Assembly: GCA_030524035.1 (NCBI GenBank)
Contig: JAUNHG010000002.1
Span: forward strand, 186,001-250,000
Direction of reading: 5' to 3'
Length of the DNA: 64,000 nt
Origin: Kocuria sp.
GTDB taxonomy: Bacteria > Actinomycetota > Actinomycetes > Actinomycetales > Micrococcaceae
Shown here: piece after piece, positions 28,392-38,674 of the stretch
Numbering within the stretch: the stretch's first letter is position 1
Layout of the letters: the number at the start of each line of letters is the position of its first letter
Made by a program: the position numbers and the translations under genes
The notes under the pieces: model-generated
Told to the model about the DNA's origin: nothing
The model's input: the letters and a program-made list of their open reading frames with translations, nothing else
Databases searched by the model: none

Positions 28392-30024
28392 GGCGAACAG
28401 CTCATATGTCACTCATGCCGTGAGCGCGTCGGGGAGCGTCGTGCTACCAACGGGTGTACCGGAGTCGGTCGCCCAGCAGTATCGAGACCTGGGGTTGTGG
28501 GTTGGGCAAACCCACTGGGATTTTCTGATTGAGGCAGTGCAGCGTCATGGTGATGCGCCTGTGGCGCGTGATAGTTACCGGAACCTCACGTACCGGCAGC
28601 TTCAAGAGTCTGCAGAGCGACTCAGCACAGAATTGGCCGCGCGTGGTATTTGTGCGGCTGACAGGGTGGTTGTTCAGTTACCTAATTCGGTGGTTTTCTT
28701 AGAAGTGATTTTTGCACTGTTCCGGTTGGGGGCTGTGCCTGTTTTTGCTCTTCCTAGTCATGGGTCATTGGAAGTTCACCATTTCTGCCGGATTGCAGAG
28801 GCAGTGGCTTATGTGGGGTCGTCTCGCGCTCAGGGGAACGCAAAAGCTGTGGTTGATATGCTGCGATCTGATCAGCCGTCAATGATCATTATTGACATTG
28901 ATACTGCCGCGACTAACCCGTGGAAGGCATTACCGGAACAGGAGCTCAGGGAGCCCGCCGCTGTGTCCGCTGATGCTCTGGCTTTCCTGCAACTATCCGG
29001 AGGAACTACAGCCATTCCTAAATTGATCCCCCGCACTCATGACGATTATTTGTACTCAGTGCGTCGTAGCGTGGAATTATGTGATCTTCGCGCGGGGGAC
29101 GTGATGATGGTTGTTCTGCCATGCGCTCATAACTTCACCATGAGTTCGCCAGGGATTTTGGGTGCAATATACGCTGGGGCGCAGATTGTTATAGCAGCTG
29201 ACCCTAGCCCCACTACTTGTTTGAAAACTCTTGAGCGCCGTCGGGTCACTCAGGTGGCTTTGGTTCCGCCATTGCTGTTGTCCTGGCTTAATGCGCCAAC
29301 TCTGCCTGAATATAACCTCAGTTCTTTACGCACTGTGTGGGTGGGGGGAGCCAAGCTGAGCGACACAGTTGCCCGCAGAGTGGGTCCGGAACTGGGCTGT
29401 CAATTGCAACAGGTTTTTGGTATGGCTGAAGGCCTGGTGAATTACACGCGGTTAACGGATGACGTGAACACCGTGGCGACCACCCAGGGTAAACCTATGT
29501 CTGAATATGACGAGATACGGGTGGTGGATCATCAAGGAAATCACGTTCCCACCGGACAAGAAGGTCTGCTTTACACTCGAGGGCCGTACACCATTCGTCA
29601 GTATTACAAGGCACCTGAACACAATGCTAGGTCATTTACTCATGATGGTTTTTACCGTACGGGGGATATTGTTCGTCAGCTGGACACTGGGCATGTGATT
29701 GTGGTGGGACGGGATAAGGATCAGATCAATCGTGGTGGGGAAAAAATTGCTCCTGAAGCGGTGGAAAACGAATTACTGGCCCACGACTGTGTTCATGATG
29801 TCTCAGTGGTTGGGCTGCCCGACGACATCCTCGGTGAACGAATCTGCGCTTACGTTATACCGCGCGCAGGATGCGTTGATCGTATGCCCAGCATCGTGGA
29901 GTTCCGGAATTTCTTGCGAGAACGTGGACTAGCTTCTTTTGCGATGCCCGATGTTTTGCGGATTGTTGATCGTTTTCCTCATACCGGAGTTGGGAAAGTC
30001 AGTAAAAAGGATCAGCGTCAGTGA
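28384..30024 (+). CDS. entE: 2,3-dihydroxybenzoate-AMP ligase (EntE/DhbE)
   Basis: A 546-residue stand-alone adenylation enzyme that activates DHB and loads it onto the aryl carrier protein. Core motifs are LQLSGGTTAIPKLIPRTH (P-loop), PCAHNFTMSSPG (the Asn and Ser that read the catechol in DhbE), QQVFGMAEGLVNYTR, YRTGDIVRQ and DQINRGGEKIAPEAVENEL, and the C-terminal lysine region TGVGKVSKKDQR. Length matches the family. The start overlaps entB and its stop overlaps the start region of the monooxygenase gene, indicating one operon from entB through the ABC transporter genes. Confidence 0.97.
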   Translation: MPEANSSYVTHAVSASGSVVLPTGVPESVAQQYRDLGLWVGQTHWDFLIEAVQRHGDAPVARDSYRNLTYRQLQESAERLSTELAARGICAADRVVVQLPNSVVFLEVIFALFRLGAVPVFALPSHGSLEVHHFCRIAEAVAYVGSSRAQGNAKAVVDMLRSDQPSMIIIDIDTAATNPWKALPEQELREPAAVSADALAFLQLSGGTTAIPKLIPRTHDDYLYSVRRSVELCDLRAGDVMMVVLPCAHNFTMSSPGILGAIYAGAQIVIAADPSPTTCLKTLERRRVTQVALVPPLLLSWLNAPTLPEYNLSSLRTVWVGGAKLSDTVARRVGPELGCQLQQVFGMAEGLVNYTRLTDDVNTVATTQGKPMSEYDEIRVVDHQGNHVPTGQEGLLYTRGPYTIRQYYKAPEHNARSFTHDGFYRTGDIVRQLDTGHVIVVGRDKDQINRGGEKIAPEAVENELLAHDCVHDVSVVGLPDDILGERICAYVIPRAGCVDRMPSIVEFRNFLRERGLASFAMPDVLRIVDRFPHTGVGKVSKKDQRQ

Positions 30025-30086
30025 TGGATCATCAACCACAACAACGCATTAAACCATCCATCTCCTCAAGGAATGAGGCACATTTT

Positions 30087-31358
30087 ATGTACGACGTTAT
30101 TGGAATCGGGTATGGTCCCGCTAATTTGGCTCTGGCGATTGCCATTGATGATCACAATCGGTCGAGTGCTTCAGGCCGGAAAATCTCTGCACTTTTCCTG
30201 GAACGGCGTGAAAAATTTTCCTGGCACCCGGGCATGATGTTGCCGGGAGCAACTATGCAGATCTCTTTCTTAAAAGATTTAGTTTCTTTCCGTGATGTTA
30301 CGCATAGATTATCCTTTTTGGGGTATGCGCAAGCTCGGGGCCGGTTAGAACATTTCGTGAATAAACAGACGTTCTTTCCTACGCGTGAAGAGTTCGCTGA
30401 CTATCTGGGGTGGGCGGCAGAAGCGGTGTCGGAATATGTCTGGTATGGGGCTGATGTGGTGTCGGTCAGTGTGGTGGACGCTGAGTCAGCTGCCATGGTT
30501 CAGCTGGGCTCTGGCGAGCAACTCCGAGCCAAGGCGATTGTGCATGCGCCGGGATTGCAGCCGTACTTGCCAGAGGGCGTCGAAAGCTCAGGCCGAGTGG
30601 TCCATACCAGTGACATCCTTGATGCGGTTACCGCACGGGATAGTCCGCTGCGTGAGGTGGTGGTCATTGGCGCGGGGCAAAGTGCTGCTGAGGTGGTTGA
30701 ATACTTGCATGATCGTGATGATCAGACCGTTGTGCATTCTGTCTTTAGTAAGGTGGGATACACCCCGGCTGATGACAGTCCTTTTGCCAATCGGATTTTT
30801 GATCCAGACATGGTTGACCGCTGGCATGCAGCCCCTCAGGATGTTCGCGACCGGATGTTCGCATATCATCGCGGAACTAATTACTCGGCAGTGGATCCCG
30901 AGCTCATTGAGGCCTTATACAATCGTGAATACGAAGAACGAGTCAATGGAGACCGCCGGTTGTTCATGCACAATTGCACACAAATGGTGGCCTGTGTGGA
31001 AGACGCTGATGGTGTGAACGTCACGGTACGTGATCTGATGACAGGCGAGGTGGACACCTTGCGCGCGGACATGGTGGTTTTTGGCTCCGGTTATCGCCAA
31101 GCTGATCCTGTTGAGCTCTTTGGTGAGGACTCCCGGTGGTACGGCCATGATGGCCAACGCCCTGAGGTGCTCCGCGATTACCGCTGGGCGCCCAAGCGGG
31201 AGAACGTGCCCATGGTCTTCCTCAACGGAGGGGTTGAGCATACTCACGGGCTCACGTCTTCTCTTTTGTCCAATCTTGCTGTGCGCAGTGGGGAAATTCT
31301 CGCGAGTCTGTTGCATCGTGGCGTGGGGCATGAGGATTCTGTGAGCGCGGCGCGATAG
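30087..31358 (+). CDS. L-ornithine N5-monooxygenase (lysine/ornithine N-hydroxylase family)
   Basis: A 423-residue FAD/NADPH enzyme that hydroxylates the side-chain amine of ornithine (or lysine), giving the hydroxamate precursor. It has the FAD loop GIGYGPANLALAI, the family blocks FLKDLVSFRD, LSFLGYAQARGRLEHF and FFPTREEFADYLGWAA, the NADPH loop VVIGAGQSAAEVVEYL, and NYSAVDPELIE and HGLTSSLLS near the C-terminus. Ornithine is favoured because the terminal NRPS adenylation pocket reads as N5-hydroxyornithine. ATG 30087 (AAGGA upstream) gives the usual N-terminus; a longer frame from GTG 30021 overlaps entE and adds 22 untypical residues. No formyl- or acyltransferase gene follows, so the hydroxylamine is probably incorporated free and cyclised or left as such. 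Confidence 0.94.
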   Translation: MYDVIGIGYGPANLALAIAIDDHNRSSASGRKISALFLERREKFSWHPGMMLPGATMQISFLKDLVSFRDVTHRLSFLGYAQARGRLEHFVNKQTFFPTREEFADYLGWAAEAVSEYVWYGADVVSVSVVDAESAAMVQLGSGEQLRAKAIVHAPGLQPYLPEGVESSGRVVHTSDILDAVTARDSPLREVVVIGAGQSAAEVVEYLHDRDDQTVVHSVFSKVGYTPADDSPFANRIFDPDMVDRWHAAPQDVRDRMFAYHRGTNYSAVDPELIEALYNREYEERVNGDRRLFMHNCTQMVACVEDADGVNVTVRDLMTGEVDTLRADMVVFGSGYRQADPVELFGEDSRWYGHDGQRPEVLRDYRWAPKRENVPMVFLNGGVEHTHGLTSSLLSNLAVRSGEILASLLHRGVGHEDSVSAAR

Positions 31359-31401
31359 CCCCAATGTTTCATCCGCCGACGAAGTTATTGAGAGGGAGGC
31401 A

Positions 31402-33246
31402 ATGCAACGGACCAGCAGGCAGACGACCGTCTATCCGATCACCATTCGCCAGTTAGAGGTGCTTCGGGTCCACGACGTCACGCCGGGTATGCGGCGTGTG
31501 GTCCTGGGCGGTCCAGGTCTTGCGGAACATGAACGCAATGGGGTGACGATTCCGCAGTTTTGTAGCAGTGGTTTTGACGATGACGTCAAGATTATTGTTC
31601 CTGATCCGGTGACTGGACTGTGTCCGATTCCGCAGCCTCAGCCAGGGGGCACGGTGGCCTGGACGGAAGAAGCAATTGCTTTGGCTCGGACGTACACGGT
31701 GCGTTCTTTTGACGCTGATTTAGGTGAGTTGGCCATTGATTTTGTGCTGCACGGTACAGGTTTGGCTTCCAGTTGGTTGCGCAGAGTTACACCAGGGGAG
31801 TCGGTCTATCTGGCGGGCCCCAAGGTTTCCGCTGCCGTGCCCACGGACACCGATTGGATGTTGTTGGTAGGCGATGACACCGCTTTACCGGCGATCGCCC
31901 GTTGCTTGGAAGACGTGCCCGCCGGAACCAGGGTTCGGGCTGTCGTGGAAGTTCCCACGGAAGCTGATCGCCAGAGCCTCCACACTCAGGCCGACTTAGA
32001 ACTGACATGGGTGGTGCGCGATGCCGGGGAAGACCTGGTGGAAACCGTCAAGGCGATTGACTGGTGGGACGGTGAGCCTTTCGTTTGGGTGGCCGGTGAA
32101 GCGAACGCCATTAAGCCCTTGCGCCGCTGGTTTAAGCAGGAGCGGTCTGTGCCCCGGGAACACACTGATATTTCCGGTTACTGGCGGCAGCGGGAAGTGG
32201 TCAGCCTGGAAAATGACATGCAGACTGTTGACGTCGCAGCCACCGGTCCTAGCGCGGAAATGCGACTGCATGAGATGACGGAGCTGGCGCCGGCTTTAGC
32301 TGTTCGCGCGGCGTGCGCCATGGGGATTTTCCCGCTTGTGGATGACGGGGTAAACACTGTTGCTGACCTTGCCAGCCGCACACAGACACATGAAGAAGCC
32401 CTCTATCGGTTTGTGCGGCTCCTGATATGCCATGACTTGCTGGAAGTTGATAGTGACGGGCGACTTCAGCTGACTGAAATGGGGCAACTACTGTCTGATC
32501 CCGATTCGCGCATGGTGCGCTCGTTGTCTCAGGCGGCCACGATTGCAGAGCTGTCATTAAGCGGTGTGCAGGAGGTTCTGCGGGCCGGGAATGGCCCGGT
32601 TGCTGTGGATGCCCATGGGCGGACCTGGACACAGATTCGTCGCGCTGAACCAACCTTGGCAGCGCAGGCGGATGAGTACATCTCAGAAGAAGCATGGTTT
32701 ACAGCCCCCGCGTTACCCGGTGTGCTGGGACTGGAATCGGAGCACAGCGTAACGCTGACGGGCAGTGGGGCGGGCGTGTATGCCGACGAAGCTGTGCGTC
32801 GAATCGAGGGGTTACGCGTAGTCTTAGCCGGTTCACCGGAGGCGGTGCAGCGCGAACTACGTGAAATTTCCCCGGAACGCCAAGGGTCTGTCACAACCTC
32901 CGAAACGACGTCTGGGAAGATCACACTCACCACGGACACAGTAATTTCCATTGATCCATTTGGCACGATGCCCCGAGAAGAACACGTGACGTATCTGAAA
33001 CACCTGGTGGACCATGCCCAGCGTGTGGTGGTGGTATCGGCCTTGGTGGATGAATCCACACTGGATGAATTTGATGTCGAAGAAGACATTCGTCGACTCT
33101 GCCTCTACGGCGGCGAATTGCCCAGTAAGCGGCGATTAGCCCAGATTGCGGCGGATGCCGGGGGGATCGTGCACAAGCTCACCGCAGTCGGGTGGGGCTT
33201 GTGGGCAGTGGAACTAGCTGCGACTACCACCGACCACGCGGACTGA
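31402..33246 (+). CDS. Siderophore-interacting flavoprotein fused to methyltransferase-like domain
   Basis: A 614-residue two-part protein. Residues about 10-275 match the siderophore-interacting protein (SIP) family of FAD ferric-siderophore reductases: [10 protein letters not shown] (FAD contact), [23 protein letters not shown] and [18 protein letters not shown], ending SGYWRQ. Residues about 285-614 resemble a class I O-methyltransferase of the plant-caffeate/hydroxyneurosporene type: a winged-helix dimerisation part ([33 protein letters not shown]) and a Rossmann part. The SAM loop is degraded ([14 protein letters not shown] with no acidic ribose contact at the next strand) and the usual catalytic LHDW segment is absent ([13 protein letters not shown]). 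The reductase half should release iron; the second half may be a pseudoenzyme. It precedes the IrtAB-like ABC genes. Confidence 0.85.
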   Translation: MQRTSRQTTVYPITIRQLEVLRVHDVTPGMRRVVLGGPGLAEHERNGVTIPQFCSSGFDDDVKIIVPDPVTGLCPIPQPQPGGTVAWTEEAIALARTYTVRSFDADLGELAIDFVLHGTGLASSWLRRVTPGESVYLAGPKVSAAVPTDTDWMLLVGDDTALPAIARCLEDVPAGTRVRAVVEVPTEADRQSLHTQADLELTWVVRDAGEDLVETVKAIDWWDGEPFVWVAGEANAIKPLRRWFKQERSVPREHTDISGYWRQREVVSLENDMQTVDVAATGPSAEMRLHEMTELAPALAVRAACAMGIFPLVDDGVNTVADLASRTQTHEEALYRFVRLLICHDLLEVDSDGRLQLTEMGQLLSDPDSRMVRSLSQAATIAELSLSGVQEVLRAGNGPVAVDAHGRTWTQIRRAEPTLAAQADEYISEEAWFTAPALPGVLGLESEHSVTLTGSGAGVYADEAVRRIEGLRVVLAGSPEAVQRELREISPERQGSVTTSETTSGKITLTTDTVISIDPFGTMPREEHVTYLKHLVDHAQRVVVVSALVDESTLDEFDVEEDIRRLCLYGGELPSKRRLAQIAADAGGIVHKLTAVGWGLWAVELAATTTDHAD

Positions 33247-33263
33247 CGATTATCGTGCGTGCC

Positions 33264-34874
33264 ATGCTCACCCCGCCGGTGCACGAAGATCGTCGGCGCA
33301 CCGTGCATATTGACCAGAACACCACGGTTGTGGGGTTGGTATGGCAGGTGATCGTTTCCCGCCCGTGGATGACCCTGGGTGCAGCGGTTTTGGCGATAGC
33401 TCACCAGGTGGGGGAAGTTTTGGTGCCGGTGATCGTTGGACGAACTGTGGATGGTCCACTGGCTCGCGGCGACCTCCAGGGCACCGTGTTGGCTGTCGTG
33501 GCATTGGGGCTGGCCTTTCTTATGCTGTCCACGGCCTATCGGTTTGGTGCGCGGCTGGGGCACAGCGCAGCAAGTTTTGTGCAGCATGAGTTACGCATGA
33601 TCATCACGGATCGGTTGACCGCTCGTGGTGGTCTTGGCGGTAAACAGCGTTCCACCGGGGACCTACTGACCGTTGCCGGGACGGACACCGAAGCGGTATC
33701 GATGACCAAGTTGTTGGCTTTTCTGCCCATCGGTGACGTTGCTGCGGTGGTTGTTGGTGGTGTGGTGCTGATTAATGTGTGGTGGCCACTGGGCATTGGC
33801 ATTCTGTTAGGGGCATCGGCAACAGCGTGGGCCGCTGACCGCAGCGCCGCACCCCTGGCCGTTCGCCAAGGCCAGGCGCAGTTCCAGGCGGGGGACGCCG
33901 CCAATGTCGCCGTCGATTATCTGTCCGGACTGCGAGTCGTGACGGGGCTAGGGGCATCGCATGAAGCCGCACGACGTTACCGCACGACGTCACGCAGTGC
34001 CTTGCAAGCCGCTTTGCGAGCCAATACGGCCCGTGCCCAGCTCGGTGGGATCACACAACTGACCGGCGGGCTCTTTGTGGTCATCACAGCCTTGTTAGCC
34101 ATTCAACAAACCGTCAATGGTCGCCTGAGCGTGGGGGAATTGGTGGTGGTGGTCGCTATCTCACAAATGTTGATTGAACCCATGTCAGTTCTGGGGCGGA
34201 ACGTTGGTGTGGCCTGGGCAGCTGGAGTGGCATCCGCGCAGAGGGTTCTGGATCTCTTACAGGCGCCCCCGGAAGATTTTCATAACCCTGGGCAGGCATG
34301 GCAACAGATGCTCCGCGCCACGGAACCATCAGGTTTGCTGGTAGTGAATGCACCAACCGAGGTGAAAAATGAGCTGGTGCACAACATCCGGAGTCTTTCT
34401 GCATCGGTTGGTGTGTTGAAGACTTCTGTGCCAGTGGTTGCATCTGGCCGGGACTACATATTCGCCGGTGATGTGGCAGAGAACGTCGGATTAGGCCGGA
34501 TTGGGTCGAGGCGTCAGGCGCGAGCGCTGCAAGCCGCTGCGTGTGAGGACTTTTTGGACGGGTCGCGGGATGGCCGGGATGTGTCCGTTGGTGAAGCCGG
34601 AAACCGGCTATCTGGTGGGCAGCGGCAACGAGTGGTCCTTGCCCGCGCATTGGCGGCTGATCCAGAACTGTTAGTCCTGGACGAACCAACCTCAGCGGTA
34701 GATACGGTGACGGAAATGTCCGTTGCCCAAGGCGTTAAAACATATCGGGCATCTCGCAGAACAATAGTTTTTTCGTCGTCCACGGTATGGCATGAAATTG
34801 CTGACCACACCATGGAGATAAGCCGTGCCCGTCCCACAGGACGGCATCGGTTGTCTGGTCGGCGGCGAGCATGA
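33264..34874 (+). CDS. ABC exporter-fold subunit with degenerate ATP site (IrtA/B-like)
   Basis: About 536 residues: a six-helix transmembrane domain ([47 protein letters not shown] is a coupling-helix region) followed by an ATPase domain. The Walker A loop is lost ([15 protein letters not shown] in place of GxxGxGKST) and the switch His is replaced (IVFSSSTV), but the signature LSGGQRQRV, Walker [13 protein letters not shown] and D-loop are intact. It therefore supplies the signature half of the one working ATP site of a heterodimer. The start is uncertain (GTG 33255 or ATG 33264). It follows the SIP fusion gene by under 20 nt and overlaps the next ABC gene. It probably imports ferric siderophore, as IrtAB does; export of the product is the alternative. 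Confidence 0.88.
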   Translation: MLTPPVHEDRRRTVHIDQNTTVVGLVWQVIVSRPWMTLGAAVLAIAHQVGEVLVPVIVGRTVDGPLARGDLQGTVLAVVALGLAFLMLSTAYRFGARLGHSAASFVQHELRMIITDRLTARGGLGGKQRSTGDLLTVAGTDTEAVSMTKLLAFLPIGDVAAVVVGGVVLINVWWPLGIGILLGASATAWAADRSAAPLAVRQGQAQFQAGDAANVAVDYLSGLRVVTGLGASHEAARRYRTTSRSALQAALRANTARAQLGGITQLTGGLFVVITALLAIQQTVNGRLSVGELVVVVAISQMLIEPMSVLGRNVGVAWAAGVASAQRVLDLLQAPPEDFHNPGQAWQQMLRATEPSGLLVVNAPTEVKNELVHNIRSLSASVGVLKTSVPVVASGRDYIFAGDVAENVGLGRIGSRRQARALQAAACEDFLDGSRDGRDVSVGEAGNRLSGGQRQRVVLARALAADPELLVLDEPTSAVDTVTEMSVAQGVKTYRASRRTIVFSSSTVWHEIADHTMEISRARPTGRHRLSGRRRA

Positions 34875-36733
34875 AGCACGCACAAACCCCTTCTGATCTC
34901 CACACGCGTTCATACAGTGACACCGCGATTCCGTGGGCCACCGGTGGGCAGGTGCTGCGTGTGTTAAGCCGATCTGTAGCCCAGTACCCACTGCGTATGG
35001 CGGGTGCAGTGGTGGCCTTGCTTGGCGCTGCCGTATGCAGTTTGGCGCTCCCAGCGGTCCTGGGGGCTTTTATGGATGTGATGGTTGGGCACAGCGGGGG
35101 GCATTGGCTGGTTGGCGATGGAAACGTGGCACGGTTGGCTGCCGTTTTGTTGGGGGCAGTGGTGCTGGGGGCGGCGTGCAGCATGTTCGGCACTATCTGG
35201 TCATCTGGGGTCGCGGATAGGGCTATTGCCTCTTTGCGTGAGGACGCTGTGAGTGCTGCGTTGAACCGTAGTCAACAACGGATTGAACGTACGGGGTCCG
35301 GGGAAGTGGTAGCGCGCTCCAGTGATGATGTTGCAGCGGTCACCGTCGCGATTAACACCGCGCTCCCTTCGGCTGTTGCCGCGATTAGCGCCATTGTGGT
35401 GACGGCGGGGGGTATGGTCGCCATTCATTGGTCGTATGCGGTGGTGCTGGTTGTTGTCACCGGACCGGTGTATTACGTTGCCGTCCGGCGTTACTTGCGT
35501 GAAGCTCCTGTGTTGTACGCACAGGAAAGGCAGCTGAGGGCACAGCGCGCTGGTGTGGTGCTCGATGTTGTTCGGGGGAATGCGGATATCCGCACGTACC
35601 ATGCCGCTGGCTTTATGCGTAGTCGGCTTGTGGGACCATCGTGGTCGGTGTCCCGCATGGTGGTGCTCACCCAGATTGCCACCACCAAGCTGTTTGGTGG
35701 GGTCAACCTGGCGGAATTTTTAGGCATGGCCTCTTTATTGGGCACCACCGTGGTGCTTTTGCAGCGGGATGCGGTGACGTTGGGCGCAGCCACTGCTGCG
35801 GTGCTGTTCTTTATGCAGTTGTATGCACCTATTGGCACGGCTCTCATGCTGCTGGACAAATTGCAGGCTGCGGCGACATCGCTGAGCCGTATTGTGGGGT
35901 TGATTCAGAGTACAGACGCCGACAGTAGTACTGCTGATGGTCGCAGGACTCGCTTTGACAGGCGGATTTTCGTGCCGTCGGTGGCACCTTTACAGAGCAC
36001 CGCAGCCCCTGGCGAGGTGATTGTTGAGGCATTGCGGGCCGGCTATGGGAGCAAAGCCGTGGTGCACGGAGTTAGCTTTGTGGTTCCCCATGGCAGTTCA
36101 GTGGCCCTGGTGGGTGCCTCCGGTGCCGGGAAATCCACCGTGGCGTCCGTGGTGGCAGGGGTCCGGGAACCAGCGTCGGGGGTTGTGCGTATTGGCGGCC
36201 AGAATCTTCACCGTCTCACCGGTTCTGCACGCACGCGTAGGGTGGCCCTGATTGCCCAGGAAGGCTACGTCTTCTCCACCACACTGCGCCAGAATTTGGA
36301 TATTGGCCGTCCCGGGGTCAGCGACCGTATTTTGTGGCGCTGTCTGGAAGATGTGGGGTTGCGGGAGTGGGCGGAAAGTTTGCCGGAAGGTTTGGACACT
36401 CGGCTGGGGCCGGGAACCACACTGTTGGCGGATCATCAAGCCCAGCAACTGGCGTTAGCCCGCGCCGTCGTCGTAGATCCCGCCGTTGTGGTGCTTGACG
36501 AACCTAGTTCACGAGTGGGGGAAGAAGAGTCACGAATTTTAGAGGCGGCGGTACGGGGCGTGAGTCAAGGCCGGACCAGCATCACTATCGCGCATCGACT
36601 GTCACAGGCCAAGACATGCGACAAGATTTTGGTGATGAAGGCTGGCCGGGTGGTTGAGGAAGGCAACCACGATCAACTTTTATCTGCCGGGGGTAACTAC
36701 GCACGGCTCTGGGAGGCCAGTGGAGGACAGTGA
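34871..36733 (+). CDS. ABC exporter-fold subunit with intact Walker A (IrtA/B-like)
   Basis: A 620-residue half-transporter: hydrophilic N-terminus, six membrane helices (about 35-330), then an ATPase domain. Walker [11 protein letters not shown]-loop IAQEG, Walker [10 protein letters not shown] and the switch His in TIAHRLSQ are present, but the signature is degraded ([17 protein letters not shown]). This is the exact complement of the partner at 33264: one composite site has intact Walker A plus intact signature, the other has neither. The ATG overlaps the partner's TGA (ATGA). It is the last gene of the entB operon and converges on fepC. Confidence 0.9.
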   Translation: MKHAQTPSDLHTRSYSDTAIPWATGGQVLRVLSRSVAQYPLRMAGAVVALLGAAVCSLALPAVLGAFMDVMVGHSGGHWLVGDGNVARLAAVLLGAVVLGAACSMFGTIWSSGVADRAIASLREDAVSAALNRSQQRIERTGSGEVVARSSDDVAAVTVAINTALPSAVAAISAIVVTAGGMVAIHWSYAVVLVVVTGPVYYVAVRRYLREAPVLYAQERQLRAQRAGVVLDVVRGNADIRTYHAAGFMRSRLVGPSWSVSRMVVLTQIATTKLFGGVNLAEFLGMASLLGTTVVLLQRDAVTLGAATAAVLFFMQLYAPIGTALMLLDKLQAAATSLSRIVGLIQSTDADSSTADGRRTRFDRRIFVPSVAPLQSTAAPGEVIVEALRAGYGSKAVVHGVSFVVPHGSSVALVGASGAGKSTVASVVAGVREPASGVVRIGGQNLHRLTGSARTRRVALIAQEGYVFSTTLRQNLDIGRPGVSDRILWRCLEDVGLREWAESLPEGLDTRLGPGTTLLADHQAQQLALARAVVVDPAVVVLDEPSSRVGEEESRILEAAVRGVSQGRTSITIAHRLSQAKTCDKILVMKAGRVVEEGNHDQLLSAGGNYARLWEASGGQ

Positions 36734-36746
36734 CCGTGAGCCGGGT

Positions 36747-37592
36747 TTATACGGTGGTATTGAGCACCGTAGTGTGACGCCGACCGATCGGGACAATGAG
36801 GGGGCGGCCACTGACGGGGTCGTCCATGATGTGTGCGTGCAGGCCAAAGACATCAGCCAGGAGTTCTTCACTGATGACATCTGACGGATGGCCGGAGGCG
36901 GCAATGCGTCCTTCGTGTAAAACCACGAGGTGATCGCTATAACGGGTGGCCAACAGAAGGTCGTGTAGCACCATTACTACGGTGCGGCCGCGTTCTTCAT
37001 GCAAGGTGTCCACCAGGTCCAGCAGCTCCAAAGAATGTGCCAGGTCCAGGTAGGTTGTTGGCTCATCCAATAACAGGATGTCGGTGTCTTGGGCCAGCGT
37101 CATAGCCAGCCATACCCGCTGCCGTTGGCCCCCTGAGAGGGCAGCTACGGGCCGATCGGCCAGATCGGCTACGGACGTCAGCTCCAAAGCCTGTTGGACG
37201 TGTTCGGCGTCTTGAACAGACCACTGTTGTAACCAGCCACGGTGCGGGTGTCGGCCCAAGGTGACTAATTCCGATACGGTCATGCCTTCCGGAGCCACCG
37301 GTGTTTGCGGCAACAGGCTGATGTTTTGTGCGAGCTTTCGGGGAGTTAGGGAGTAGACGTCTTCCCCGTCGAGTGTGACGCTGCCGGATTGCGGTTTTAA
37401 TAGCCGTCCCAACGCGTGTAAAAGGGTGGATTTGCCGCATCCGTTTGGTCCAATGATCGTGGTGATGGCGTGTTGCGGTATGTGTAGCGATAAATCACGA
37501 ATTACGGCGGTGTCTTGGTAGCCGACGTCAATTCTTTCTGCGCTCAGGCGTGCCGGTGAATGGTTGTGTTCGGTGGGTACGGTGCTGTTCAC
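36747..37592 (-). CDS. fepC: Ferric-siderophore ABC transporter ATPase (FepC-like)
   Basis: A 281-residue ATPase of the iron-complex importer class that powers FepDG. Motifs are Walker A GPNGCGKSTLL, Q-loop LLPQTP, signature [13 protein letters not shown], Walker B ILLLDEPTTYLD and the His in VMVLHDLL. The C-terminal DPVSGRPLIVPIGRR is typical for FepC/FhuC. The ATG overlaps the stop of the permease gene fepG (ATGA at 37589-37592). Last gene of fepD-fepG-fepC. Confidence 0.96.
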   Translation of the reverse strand: MNSTVPTEHNHSPARLSAERIDVGYQDTAVIRDLSLHIPQHAITTIIGPNGCGKSTLLHALGRLLKPQSGSVTLDGEDVYSLTPRKLAQNISLLPQTPVAPEGMTVSELVTLGRHPHRGWLQQWSVQDAEHVQQALELTSVADLADRPVAALSGGQRQRVWLAMTLAQDTDILLLDEPTTYLDLAHSLELLDLVDTLHEERGRTVVMVLHDLLLATRYSDHLVVLHEGRIAASGHPSDVISEELLADVFGLHAHIMDDPVSGRPLIVPIGRRHTTVLNTTV

Positions 37593-38674
37593 AGGGTGGT
37601 CTTTCGTCGATTGGTTACGATCACGTAGAGCAGGAACGGGCCGCCAATGGCTGCGGTGACGATGCCTACGGGCAGTTCCCAGGGCAAGGCAACGCGAGCA
37701 ACCAGGTCAGCGGTCAGGACAAGAACACCGCCGCAGATGGCGCTACCGGCTAGGGGTGGGTGCGGAGTGCGCTGCAGCCGTAGGGCTAATTGTGGTGCCA
37801 CAAATGCCACGAAGGACACTGGCCCGGCGGCAGCCACGGCAACCGCAGTGAGCGCCACCGCCGCCAGGAGCATCAGAAGACGGAACCTGGAGACGTTCAC
37901 CCCCAGGGATAACGCTGAGTTTTCCCCGAGCTGTAGGGGGTGTAGGTGACTTGCGGCTGGAGTGAGCAAAAGTGACACCATCGCCAGAACGATGAGAATC
38001 GGTATGAGCTCACCCAAACCACGGCCGTTCACGCTACCGGTGAGCCATACGATGGCCAGGGCGGCGCTGTCTGATTCGGCGGAAGCTAGCACAAAGCTGA
38101 CGGCTGAACTGAGCAGCGTGTGGACCCCGATGCCAATGAGCACCAGACGGTAGGTTTGAGTATTGCCGCCGTGTGCTAGCAGCACAATGACTACTGCGGT
38201 GACTGCGGCGCCAAGTATTGCCACCAGCGGGACGATTGCAGGGTGTGCAAGGTGGGGGCCGAACCCAATGACCCAGACGGCAGCTGCGGAGGCCCCCATG
38301 GAAATCCCCAGAATGTCGGGGCTGGCCAGGGCATTGCGGGCAATACTTTGGGTGATGGCCCCGGCCATTCCTAAGGCCAGTCCGACTGCTACGGCAACGA
38401 GTGATCTTCCTAGCCTCCATTCAAAAACCACCATGCGTTGCAGCCGGGTGCCTTCACCCACTAGTACCCCAACCACCTCCCCGGGAGTGAGGGGGTAATC
38501 ACCAGCTCCGAGCCCCACAATGAACACTGCCATCCCGGTGATGATCGCGGTGAACATCACGATGCAGGACCTCAGATCGAGTCCCCAGGATGACAGAAAC
38601 TGCCCTGAGAGTGACGGGGGAAGCTGCTTCAGGGTGGAGGTGAGGCTAGCCATGGGCTTGGGGGCAGTTGTCAT
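37589..38674 (-). CDS. fepG: Ferric-siderophore permease (FepG-like, FecCD family)
   Basis: A 361-residue FecCD permease with about nine hydrophobic helices. Family blocks are EWRLGRSLVAVAVGLALGMAGAITQSIARNALASPDILGISMGA (read 38200-38410), the LTGSVNGRGL region, and GPVSFVAFVAPQLALRL followed by LAGSAICGGVLVLTADLVAR and ELPVGIVTAAIGGPFFLYVI-type end. With FepD it forms the translocation pore. Both ends overlap neighbours by 4 nt, which indicates tight coupling. Confidence 0.95.
   Translation of the reverse strand: MTTAPKPMASLTSTLKQLPPSLSGQFLSSWGLDLRSCIVMFTAIITGMAVFIVGLGAGDYPLTPGEVVGVLVGEGTRLQRMVVFEWRLGRSLVAVAVGLALGMAGAITQSIARNALASPDILGISMGASAAAVWVIGFGPHLAHPAIVPLVAILGAAVTAVVIVLLAHGGNTQTYRLVLIGIGVHTLLSSAVSFVLASAESDSAALAIVWLTGSVNGRGLGELIPILIVLAMVSLLLTPAASHLHPLQLGENSALSLGVNVSRFRLLMLLAAVALTAVAVAAAGPVSFVAFVAPQLALRLQRTPHPPLAGSAICGGVLVLTADLVARVALPWELPVGIVTAAIGGPFLLYVIVTNRRKTTL

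Noticed and set aside
30021-30086. Longer N-terminus for the N-monooxygenase from GTG 30021
   Set aside because: The 22 extra residues are polar and untypical, and the family begins directly at the FAD-binding strand, matching ATG 30087 with its own ribosome site. Coupling to entE keeps the longer start possible.
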